A DNA stretch of 64,000 nt from Opeltia flavorubescens (lineage: Eukaryota; Ascomycota; Lecanoromycetes; Teloschistales; Teloschistaceae), in assembly GCA_000442125.1 (NCBI GenBank), contig KE546985.1:62001-126000 (forward strand), written 5' to 3'. The translations under genes and the position numbers were made by a program. Positions 26,663 to 38,100 of this stretch are shown piece after piece (within the stretch, counting starts at the first letter, position 1; the number at the start of each line of letters is the position of its first letter). Below the pieces are notes generated by a model, which saw only the letters and a program-made list of their open reading frames with translations, ran no database searches and had not been told where the DNA came from.

Positions 26663-29600
26663 ATAATATAGTTTTTAAAGCTTTAATTAGTATTTTTTTA
26701 TATTATAAAATAAAGAAATAAAAATAGGGTAATTATAGTAGTTTATTCTATTTAATTTTATTTATAGAATTTATTAAAGGCTTTATTAATAATTTTTTTA
26801 TTATAAATATTAATAGGGTGTATATAGGTTTATTCGGGCTTATAAATTTATTCCTAGTTTTCTATTAATAGAATATCTATATACTTTAACTCCGGTATAT
26901 TAATTATATTACCGGTATTTTATTATAAACGCGGGTAGCGTTTAATTAAAGTAGTTAGAGCAGTTTATTTAGTTTATATTCTAAAAATTATTACTTCTAT
27001 AAAATATACTATTTCTATCTAATAATTATTATTAATAAATAGTATAATAACGGTATTTAAAGCTATAATAGCTATTATAATAGCTATTATATAGTATTTA
27101 AAGTTTTTTAAAAACTATTTAAACTTTTATTTTAGTATTTTAATAACTAGTTTATAATTTTTTAAACTAATTCAATAGTATTTATTAGCTTTATATTTTT
27201 AAATAATACCTAGTTAAAATTTTATAGTTAATTAAATAGGAAATAGCGAATTTTTTTTAAATATAAATTTATTTAAATATATAATCTATAATATATATAT
27301 AGTATACAAAGATATTTAATATTTTTAGTTTATATATAAGGTTATAATTCTATAGAAGATTTAATAGATTTTAGTATAAATTTACAATTTCATAGTTTTA
27401 CTAGCGTATAACAGTACTATAATATATTAAATACTATAAAAAACAGCGCTTATTCTAGTACCTTTAATATTAATAGCGATTAGTATTATTATATTATTAT
27501 AAAAGCTAATAGTTATTATATTAGTTAATAAGTATTTATTATCATTTTTAAGCTTTATAATATTAATATCTATAAATATATTAGCGTTAAAATCGTCTAT
27601 TAAATAAGATTTATAAATAATAATAGTAAATTTTATAATTTTTTTATTAGATATAAAACTTTTAATAATTATAAATTTAGTAATATTATATTATTTCTTA
27701 TTAATACTTTTAATATTTATAAAAGTTGGTATTTTCTAAATTATAGTATACGGTAAATATTTTAGTAAAAACTTTCGGTTATTTAAACTTATCGTATAGT
27801 TTATATTTTAGTAGAAGCTATAATTTTTTATATTAGATTAGAAGCGAATATCTATAGTTATATAACGGTATTTTTCAAAAATAAAGCCTATTATAAATAT
27901 ATCTTTTATAGTTAAATAAATTAACTAGGGTATTTATAATAACAGCTATTTAATAATTTCTAATTTATTTTTAAATAGTTTAACTAGTTTTAAATAAGTT
28001 TACGCTAGTACTACTAGAATATTTAGCTTAATAATTAGTTTAATTATAGTAGTTATAACTAGAAGTAGTATTTTACTATAGTTAAAGTATAGATAATAAT
28101 ATAAAGTATTATTCAATTTAAAAATCTTGTTGTATTTATTATATTAATATATTTTTACCGGTTTAAATTTAAATACTATACGCTTTACTATAATAAAGTA
28201 AAATTCTACTATATTATTATACTAGTTAGGATTTTTAATAATAGTATATAGAGTTTTATTAAGCTTTTTATCTACTATATATTTAGTTTTAATAAAGTCT
28301 ATTAATTAATAGAAGCTATTTTTATAACTCTAGTACTATTTTTTTATATTATCGGGAACCTACTCGCCGGAAGCTTTCTATTAAAAATAGGCTTATTAGT
28401 TATTTAGCTAGCGGCTTTTATAAAGATTCCGGTTATTATTACGCTATTAATAGCTATAATTTTACTAGTTTCCGGCTTAATTCTATTATAGCGGAGTATT
28501 AGCTTTAAATAGAAACTATTAATAATTATTTTAAGCCGTACGTTAAATATTATATATACTAGGCTCGTTTTTAATTAATAGAGCTTATAGAGCTATAAAA
28601 AAATTCCGGTATTAGTAACTAATAGAGAATATATTCGGCTGGTTTTTTTACGTATAATTTAAATATATAAATAGATATTTAAATATATAAAAGGAGTTAT
28701 TTTATAGTAGCTAGTATACTATTACTCTTTTATATTATTTATTTTTATCCTTTTATAGAGGATTTAGTTTTAGCGTTTTACGGTTTCTATTACTATTATA
28801 GATATCGAACTAATTATTCTTTTTATTTTATAAAAACTTATAGAAGGCTTTAATAGTAATTATTATAGTTTTATTTAAAATTAATATTTATAATAGGATA
28901 TTAAAGTACTCAATACTAATTATTATTTAAATATTTTTAATAGGCGTTAGTTTTATTTTTTTTACCTTAATAATAATATTATTAAAATATTTTAAAGGGT
29001 TTTTTCGAGTCTATATATTATTAAGGGTATAGTATATTTATTTTAGCTGCGCTAGCGCAGTAGATAGCGGTTTACCGAAGCGGTTTTTAAAAAATATATA
29101 TTATAATTTAATACCTTCGCTTAATTATATTAATTTACGGGTAAACTCGCTAATTATAGTAGTATATTATATAACGGCTTCGCTTTATAAGTAGAAATCT
29201 AGATTATAATATATTAATAATACGTTTATTATTTTATATTTAATTTTTACCTGCTCTATAAAAGCGTATATATCGTAATAAATATTATATAATTTTAGGA
29301 ATTCTAGAGGCTATTTATTACTATTTAATTAAAATAAACTAATATTACGAGCCCTTTATTACGATTTAGTAACCGCTAGTATAGCTACTAAATTTAATAG
29401 TATAGTAACTAGTTAGTTTTAAAAGTTCTATATAAAAAATCCTAGTAGCTAAACTAGACGGGTATTTATAAGTAGTTGTTTATTTAAAGGAGCTTACTAC
29501 TACTATAGTAAAAGTTCTGCTATATCTAGCGGTAGTATAATACTTCTTTCCGATTTTATTAAATAGAGTAGGCTAAATTGAATATTAGAAATATAGTTTC

Positions 29601-30294
29601 GCTATTTAAATATATTAATAAATTTAATAATATTTATAAATTAATAGAGCCGTTATAAGTTTTTTAACGAGTTTAATAAGTAAAAATATAGGCTTTAACT
29701 ATTTTAAATAAAATTTATTACTAGTTTTTAAATATAAATTTAAAAGTTTTTATTTTTAAAGATTATAGTAGTATTATTATAAAAATCGCTTATTATTCTA
29801 ATAAAGATAAAAAAATATTCGTTTTAAACGGTAGAATAAATAGTAATAAAAGCTATACTAGCTTAAATTATATAGCTACTAAAAGATTTTTATATTAAAG
29901 AATAATATAGACTTAGATTTTTTTTATAGATATAGTCGGTATAGATTTTAAGAATTATTATAAGCGCCCGATCCTATTTTAAAAATTATTTAATATACTT
30001 TTAGAATTTTTTAATTTAGAAAGTAGTTATAATAAAAGCTAGTATAATAATAAAATCGGTTAAGTCCTTTAAATTATTATAGAAAATATTTAGAACTTTA
30101 TTAAAAAGATTAAAAGCTAGAATATATTTTAATTAATTTTATTAACTAAATATTAGTATAAAAATAGTAGTTTAATAGATAGAGAAGTACTAGGCCTATT
30201 TAGAGAATTTAGTATTATATAATAGTTAATAGTATTTATATACGGAAGTTAATAGTACTATATTTTATATAGGTTATCTTTAATTACTACTATT

Positions 30295-30500
30295 TATTAT
30301 ATTATAAATATAGAGTAATAATATTATATTATAGGATAAGGAACTATTTATTTATAGAATTTATAACTAAATAAATATAGGCGCTAAAAGGCGCTAAATC
30401 TAACTAAGTAAATTTATTTAAAAGGCCTCCTTCGGGCTACGGTAGCCACTTAGCCCTACCTGCCCTATTAGCCTTTAGCCTATACGATATAGCCGCAATA
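30295..30500 (-). repeat. 5' LTR of Gypsy-1 copy d
   Basis: 206 bp. Its inner part keeps GC-rich sequence (GGGCTACGGTAGCCACTTAG) that the 3' LTR of the same copy has lost. Confidence 0.85.
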
Positions 30501-30505
30501 ATATA
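30501..30505. repeat. Target-site duplication ATATA, right side of copy d
   Basis: Pairs with 16,462-16,466. Confidence 0.75.
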
Positions 30506-31548
30506 TTAAATTTTAAAGCTTTCGCTAATATTTTTATTAAAAAACTAACTATATTTCTAATTATAATATAGATAATTTATTATATTAACTCTATTATTTT
30601 AAAAGTTAAAAAGTTTATAAATATATTAATAATATAAAATACTATAATATTCGTAATTATAAAAGAATACTAATTTATATATATTAATATTAAAAATATT
30701 ATTATCTTTATTATAATAGAAATTAATAATTATTATAATATAAATTACTAACTAGTTTATTTTAAAATTAAAAGTTTTGTAAAAATATATTAATACTAAA
30801 ATTATAATATATTAAAATTAGCTTTTAAAAAATCTAAATAATAGTTAATATATTTTTTTAAAATTATTAAATTAATTAAGCTATTAATTGATTATTTAAA
30901 ACTACCGTTTATTATAAAAATCTATTATATAATATTAATAGTATATTTAAAGTTTATTATTAATTCTAGTAGTTATCTTTATTAACGCTACTATATACTA
31001 GTACTTTTAGTTATTATTAATAATAATAAAAAATATAAAATCGAACGAATTTTTTATAAATATTATATTTATAAAAAAAAAATGTTTTTTTAATTTAATA
31101 TTTTATTTATTAAATTAGTTATAGTTTTAAAAATACGTAATAAATAACTAAATACTATTTAATTATTATTCAAATACTAATAGAAAGATATAAGCGCCGT
31201 TTTAGTCTAAAATCGATTTTAGACTATAATAAAACTATTGATAATACTAATACTAATATTAAATTATAGGAATAAATTTAAAAGCCGTTTATTAGCGAGG
31301 AAAAGCCTATTATTAAAGGCTAATAGCTTTATTTATTACCGGTATCTATTAGGGCTATACTATATAAGTAAAAGGCTAATAGGGTAGATAGAACTAATTA
31401 GCTATTATAGCTCGAACGAGCTTTTATAAATAAATTTATCTAGTTAAATTTAGCGCTTTTTAGAGCCTAAATTTATTTAATTATAGATTCTATAAAAAGA
31501 TTATTTTTTATCTTTTTTTAGTTATTATTCTATATCTATTATATTACA
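30506..31548 (+). mobile_element. Gypsy-1 copy b, right part (integrase end, chromodomain, 3' LTR)
   Basis: Continues the copy b sequence interrupted at 16,466, from the position equivalent to about 59,530 of copy h, through the chromodomain region near 31,070, to a 3' LTR at 31,347-31,548. The LTR end is followed at once by the interior of the reverse copy e, so copy b most likely inserted into e. The matching left junction has been lost. Confidence 0.85.
31347..31548 (+). repeat. 3' LTR of Gypsy-1 copy b
   Basis: 202 bp, from TATTAGGGCTATACTAT to ATATTACA, with the usual inner block TTTAGCGCTTTTTAGAGCC. Confidence 0.8.
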
Positions 31549-33713
31549 AATAGAAATATTTATTTAAATTTCCATTTAGGTTTTTTTTTTATTTTATAAA
31601 TAGTTTTATTTATAATATAATAAATATAGATTATAAAATAAAGTTTTCTATTAATATTTAGATTTATATATAATACTAAGCTTTTATTAAAATAAACTAG
31701 AATTAATAATTATAAAAAAAGCTTATATTAATATTAAAATATATTATACTATTTAAGTATAAATATTATTGTTAGATATTAGGTAATAGCTTTTTAATAA
31801 ACGTTATTTTCTATAGTAATATCGCGGTTTTTTATTATTTTATATTTTAAAAATAACTTAATAATAATTATATAATTATTAATATTTTATTCAAAATAGT
31901 TTATTAAATTAAAGTATTTTTCTAATTATTAAAGTATATATAAAAATATAAATTTTAAAATTATTTTTTAATTAATTTTAACTATATTGAGTTTAAATAT
32001 ATTTATCGTTTAATTTAATAATAATATAGATTTATTATTAATAAATAATTTATTAAATAATAAATATAAATTTATAATATTAAATCTTTTTAAAATTTAA
32101 TTAAAATATTTTATATATTTATTTATTATAAAAAAAATATTATAATATTATTATTATATATTTATTCAAAAGAAACTCGATAAATATAGTATTTTATTTA
32201 TTTTTTATTATTTATTATATTTAAATCAATAATTAAAATTATTTTTTTACTAATATTCTAAAAGTTTTCATTTTTAATATAAAATAGTTATTAAAAAGTA
32301 ATAAAATTATTAATTAATTTATTATCAATAGAAAAAATTTATAAAATCTAATATTAAAAAAATTTAGCGTTATTAATCTTTTTTAGAATTTCTTTTTATT
32401 AGAAAATTAGATAAATATTTTATATTTTAATTTTAATAAATATCTAGATATTAATAATATTATAGCCTTTTAAATATTAATCAGTATTTTTTTATATTAT
32501 AAAATTAAAATAGAAAATAAAGTAGTTATAATAATTTGTTCTATTCAATTTTATTTATAAAATTTATAAAAAATTCTATAAATAACTTTCTTACTATTAA
32601 TATTAAAAAAATAGATATAAATTTATTTAAATTTTTAAATCTACTTTTTATTTATTATAAAAGTATTTGTATATTTTATTTTTAATATAGAATTTATATT
32701 ACCGGTATTTTTTTTATAAATATAGATAATATTTGATTAAAATAGCTAGGGCTGTTTATTCGGCTAGTATTCCGAGAATCGTTATTTTTATAAAAAATAT
32801 TACCTCTATTCAATAATAAGTACTAGTAGGCTGTATAATAATAGTATTAAAAATTATAATATATATTATAATCGATATTATATACTATTTAAAGTTTTAT
32901 AAAAACTATTTAAACTTTTACTTTTATATTTTATTAACTAGTAAACTATCTTTTGAACTTATTTAATATTATATACTAGTTTTATATTTCAAAATAATAT
33001 TTAGTTAAACTTCTATATTTAATTAAATAAAGTATAATATATTGTTTTAAATAAATATTTATTTAAAAGTAAAATTTATAATATAAATTGAAAAAAAATT
33101 AATAAAATTATTTAAAGTTTTAAAATTATAGAAAAAATTATAATTTTATAAAAGATTTGAAGAATTTTAATAAAAACTAGTAATTTTAATAATTTTATAT
33201 ATATAGAACGCTATTATAATAGCTTAAATTTTATAGATAAAGCTATTTATTTTAGTATTTTTAATATTAATAGCGATTAATACTATAATATTATTATATA
33301 AACTAGTTATTAAAATATTTATAGATTAACGAATACCTTTATTATTAGATAATATAATATTAAAATTAATAAATATATTAACGGTAAAATTCTTTATTAA
33401 ATAAAATTAATATTAAATAAATATAAATTATATAGTTTTTTTACAAAATATAAATATTTTAATAATTATAAATTAAATAATATTATATCGCTTTTTATTA
33501 ATATATTTTATGGTTATAAAAGCTCGTTATCTCTAAATTATAGTATATAGTAGCTATTTTAATAGAAGATTTTTTTAAATGAAATTTATTATATAATATA
33601 TATTTTTTTAAAAAATATAATTTTTTATATTTTATTTTAAATAACTATCCGCGGTTATATAATAGTCTCCTTAAAAAGTAGAATCTATTATTAACGTATT
33701 CTTTATATTAAAT

Positions 33714-34384
33714 AGCCGGCTTGTATATTTTCACTACTATTATTTAACTATTATAAAAATTTTATATAACTTTCGTATAATTTTTGTATAACTATTATAA
33801 GAAAGTTATATAACGTCTATTATTACCCTATAAAACTTCTTATAACCGTTGCGCAACCGTTATATAATAGTTTTAGTAATAGGAGATAAGTCGATGTATC
33901 GATATTATTAGTACTTCCTAGACTAGATTAGGATATTCTAACCTAGAATATATTATTTTTAGCTACTAACTAAGTTTAATAAAATAGCTATTAGTATTTA
34001 AAAAATTTAAATTTAGGATTTATAACGTGTTCGAACCGAGGAAATTAATTTTTTTATTATAAAAACTTCTACTAACTATACTAAACTATAATATTCTATT
34101 ATTACCCCTTTTTATTCTATATATTCTTACTTTTATTTACCTTAGTAAATTTTTAAAAAAATAATTTTCTTTTAATATAGATAACCTTCGTATAACTATT
34201 ATTTAAAATATTTAAGAAATCTATAACAGTTATTTAAAGTACTTAAAAATCTATAACTATTATTTAAAGTATTTAAAAAATCTATAACTTTTTTATAATT
34301 TTCTTATAACTTTCGTGTAACTAAGAAACTATTATATAACTATTGCACAACTATTATATAAATAGTAGAAGAATCTATAAAGTG
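33714..34384. mobile_element. Inverted-repeat insert of about 670 bp in copy e, low RIP
   Basis: Copy d lacks this block at the equivalent place (about 27,900). The block keeps CA/TG dinucleotides (TTGCGCAACCG, GTGTTCGAACCGAGG, TTGCACAAC). Its outermost bases are loosely inverted: CTTGTATATTTTCACTACTA on the left against CTTTATAGATTCTTCTACTA on the reversed right. A clearer inner inverted repeat pairs 33,841-33,873 with 34,327-34,360, and the left arm carries the palindrome TTGCGCAA at 33,849-33,856. It is too short for a transposase and shows no readable frame. A non-autonomous DNA transposon (hAT-like or MITE) is the likely class. The edges are good to about 10 bp and no clear target duplication was fixed. 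Confidence 0.55.
34191..34282. repeat. 31-bp tandem repeat, 3 units, inside the 33.7-kb insert
   Basis: Units start at 34,191, 34,222 and 34,252, each beginning TATAAC and ending AAATC, with the core TTATTTAAAGTA in the last two. A partial fourth start, TATAACTTTT, follows. Confidence 0.8.
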
Positions 34385-36294
34385 ATAAAATAAATTTATT
34401 ATAATATTTAAAATAATAATTATTTATTAATAATTTAAATTTATAATTTTTAATATAATTTAAAGTAATTTAATTAGTTTTAAATATATTTATACTAATA
34501 TTAGTATAATATTAAATTTAATGTTTAAATTTTCTTTTATAGCTATAATTGAAAATAGTTTTTAATTATAATAAAATAAAATATTAATATAAAGTATTAT
34601 TAAATATAAAAATCTTATTATAGTTATAATATTAATATAAACTTTCTTATTTAATTAGTATACGCTTTTTTATTATAAAATAAGGTTTTATTATATTATT
34701 ATATTTACTAAAACTTTTAAAAATAGAATTTCGAGTTTTATATATTTTTAATCTATTTTTTTTTAATTTTAAAAAGTATATTAACTAATAAAAGCCGTTT
34801 TTATAATTTAAATATTATTTTATTCTATTAACTATAATCTATTCGCTAAAATTTCTCTAATAAAAATAGATTTATTAGTTATTCAACCAGCGGCTTTTAT
34901 ATAAATTCTAGTAATTATAGAAATATTATTAATAATAACTTGGTTTATTTCTAGTTAATATTTATTATAGTTAAATATTAGTTTTAAATAGAAATAAATA
35001 ATCTTTATTTTAAATAATACGCTAATTGATTTATATATTATGCTCGCTTTTAATTAATAGAGTTTATAAAACTATAAAAGAGCTCTAGTATTAGAATATA
35101 ATAGAAAATAAATTTAAATAGTAAATTTAGAAATAGATCGCGTATAAAAATAGATATTTAGATATATAAAAATAAAATCTTTATAGTAGCTAGTATACTA
35201 TTAATTTTTTATATTATTCATTTTTATCCTTTTATAAAGGGTTTGATTTTAATATCTCACGGTTTTAATTATTATTATAGATACTAAATTAATCATTTTT
35301 TTTTAATAAATTTTAAAGAAATTTGATAATAATTAATTATTAGAATATTTTATATTAATTTTCATTTAAATTTTCGAATAAATATTATTTTAATATATTT
35401 TATTTTAATAATAATATTATAAAAGTATTTTAAAAAGTTTTTCAAAATCTATATATTATAAAAAATCTTTTTAATCTAATTTATCTATATTAATATAATA
35501 AATAATAGTTTTTTGAAACGGATTTTCGAAAATATATACTATAGTTTAAAATTTTTATTTAATTATATTAATCTATAAATAAGTTTACCAATAATAATAA
35601 GATAATATAGAATTATTGCTTTTTATAAAAAAAGATTTAAGCTATAAAATATTAATAATATATTTATTATTTAATATTTAGCTTTTATTTTTTATATAAA
35701 AGTATATAAACTATAATAAATATTATATTATTTAATAAATTTTATAGACTATTTATTATTGTTTAAATAAAATAATCTAATATAATAATCCCTTTATAAT
35801 AATTTAGCGATAGCTAGTATAGCTATTCAGTATAATATTATAGTATCTAGTTAATTTTAGAAATTTTATTCAAAAAATTTTAATAGTTAAATTAGGCGGG
35901 CGTTTATAAATATTAATCTATATAAAAATATTTATTGTTTTTATAAATTATTATTATTTATAGATTGTCCCTATTATTATTATAATAGAGAATCTATAAT
36001 ATTCTATAATAGTATAATATTTTCTTTTTAATTTTATCAAATTGAATAGACTAGATTAAATATTAAAAATATTTTTATTTTTTAATAAAATTATATTTAT
36101 TAATTAGAAAATATTTATTAATTTCTTTAACGATAACAAATCTTTTTATAAGTTTAAATAATAAAAATAAAGTTTCAAGTTATTTTAAAAAATATTTATT
36201 AGTAGCTCTTTAATATAAATTCAAAAATTTTTATTTTTAAAACCTATAAAAGCGTTATTATAGAAATCGTTTATTATTTTAATAGAAATTTTTA

Positions 36295-36299
36295 AATAC
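36295..36299. repeat. Target-site duplication of Gypsy-3, left side
   Basis: AATAC here against AGTAC at 44,518-44,522. The two differ at one RIP-type position. Joining the flanks matches the Gypsy-1 gag sequence of copy d. Confidence 0.65.
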
Positions 36300-36556
36300 T
36301 ATAAAAAGGATATAATAGCAGGGAAACTGTATAAAAGTATAGGTAATAGTCTAGCGTTCTACTATCGTATATACAGAGCTATATATAGNGAATATATATA
36401 TATTAATATCTAAAAAGCTATAAACTTCGGGGGGAATTCCCCTAACTATATAAGCCCCCTTACTTATTAATATAATATAGCGATATAATATTTTAGCCGA
36501 AACTATATAACGGCTTTATAATATTATAATAAGCTANACTATTATTAACTATAATA
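36300..36556 (-). repeat. 3' LTR of Gypsy-3
   Basis: 257 bp from TATAAAAAGGATATAATAG to AACTATAATA, implying ancestral TG...CA ends. It keeps GC-rich blocks (CTTCGGGGGGAATTCCCC). Two ambiguous bases lie inside. Confidence 0.88.
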
Positions 36557-36568
36557 ATATCCCCTTTT
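36557..36568 (-). promoter_or_regulatory. Candidate polypurine tract of Gypsy-3
   Basis: The minus strand is purine-rich (AAAAAGGGGATA) directly before the 3' LTR. Confidence 0.5.
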
Positions 36569-37950
36569 TATTATAGTATCCTTACTATTTTATAGTTAGG
36601 CGATATATATATAATAGATGGCTATATCCTTAATATAAAGCGCGCGTATTTAAGCGCGTATTAATTAATTTAATCAATTTAAAAGTATACGATACTAATA
36701 TATATTTATATATAAGGCGTTTTATTATTATATATAAAATATATAAATAGCTCTACCTTATATACTAAAAATTATTCGGTATTAGTATTAATATTAGCTA
36801 TCGCGTTATAATATATTATTAATTAATCTTTAATATTTAACGAATACTCCCGTTAAAATATATTTATAAAAATTAATATTATTTAATAACTTTACTCGAT
36901 AGTTATATTATACTATATAAATTATAAATAATCTAAGCTGTTAAACTTTAAATAGTTTTATTTATATTACTAGCGTTAGAGACCTTGTATTAAATAATAT
37001 AATTCTATTTTTTACTTATAGATATATAATAAATATTTTTTTTTAATATAGAATTTTCTTTAATTTATATTTTTAATATTTTTACTATAATTTACTTTTA
37101 TTTACTAGTTTTACTTCTTTATAAATTTTTTTAACTTTTATATTCTTTATTATAGGTTTTAAAGCTTTTAAAACTTTTATAATTAAAAAAACTCTTTAAA
37201 ATATATAGACGCCCGATACTTTAATATTATTGAATACTCTAGTTTTATAAAAAAATTACTACCGTTGGTATATTAGAGCTGGTATTATAGTATATATTAT
37301 TTATTTAATACTATTATTTAATAACTTTTAATAAAAAATAAATAAAAAATAATTTTACTATTTACTATACTTTTATCTATTATATAAAATCTAGTGTCGG
37401 CTTTAAATATTATATACGTTATTTTAGATTTTATAAAAAATATAAACTAGTATATTAAGTCTATATATTATAATAGCTTCTTTAATTTATATAAATTCTT
37501 TAAAAATTTATTTCGATTATTAATAAAATAATCTCCGTTATTATTACTATTAATATTATTAATAATAATAAAAAGTAATATATTACGCGTTATTCGCGTA
37601 CTATTATTCTTTTTAATTATAAATAAATTAAAATTTAAAAAAAAGCTAAAATAAAATAAAAAAAGACTATTAATATTTTTTTAATATTATCGAGACTATT
37701 TATACTTTAAAAAAGTTAATTAATATAAATATTTATATAATATACTTTATTATATATTTACCTTTTTTATATAATTTTACGCGTTAATTTTATACTAAAA
37801 CCGCTTAAATCCTTTAATTATTAAAAAGAAGTAATTAAATTTAGCTAGAAAAAATAATTTTTCCTTTATTAATAAAAGCGAGATAAAAAAAAATTAATAT
37901 TATTATATAGTTTTATATTCGTCTAGCGCTTTATATTTATTTTTAATCTT

Positions 37951-38100
37951 TATTTTTATATATTTATCTTTATATATTTATCTTTATATATTTATTTTTA
38001 TATATTTATTTTTATATATTTATTTTTATATATTTATTTTTATATATTTATTTTTATATATTTATTTTTATATATTTATTTTTATATATTTGTTTTTATA
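37951..38100. repeat. 14-bp tandem array, about 10 units
   Basis: TATATTTATTTTTA units (first ones with C: TATATTTATCTTTA) in near-perfect tandem. The array lies between the integrase region and the 3' LTR of Gypsy-3, in what would be the 3' untranslated part. Confidence 0.9.

Larger units (their letters stand above)
16467..30500 (-). mobile_element. Gypsy-1 copy d, full-length fossil, split by Gypsy-2
   Basis: A reverse-strand Gypsy-1 with both LTRs (3' LTR 16,467-16,672; 5' LTR 30,295-30,500; 206 bp each) and a 5-bp target duplication. Net length without the inner insert is about 7.18 kb, matching copy h (7,195 bp). On the minus strand the gag region lies at about 28,000-30,290, then protease at 26,950-27,700. 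Reverse transcriptase is split around 19,807/26,658, and integrase and chromodomain lie at 16,680-18,500. It sits in the integrase region of copy b. It is whole in layout but destroyed by RIP, with very many breaks. The 5' LTR keeps more GC than the 3' LTR. Confidence 0.9.
31549..36299 (-). mobile_element. Gypsy-1 copy e, right-truncated part (reverse transcriptase to gag)
   Basis: Reverse complement of copy h from about position 58,170 back into gag. The 3' part of the element (RNase H end, integrase, chromodomain, 3' LTR) is absent at the 31,549 edge. It is interrupted by an inverted-repeat insert at about 33,714-34,384 and by Gypsy-3 at 36,300. Heavily RIPped fossil with very many breaks. 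Confidence 0.8.

Noticed and set aside
34019-34050. GTGTTCGAACCGAGG resembling a tRNA T-arm or Pol III B box
   Set aside because: The flanking bases do not form a T-stem and no acceptor or anticodon arm was found nearby.
37951-38100. CRISPR-like array
   Set aside because: Units are directly tandem without spacers, AT-only, and in a eukaryotic retroelement.
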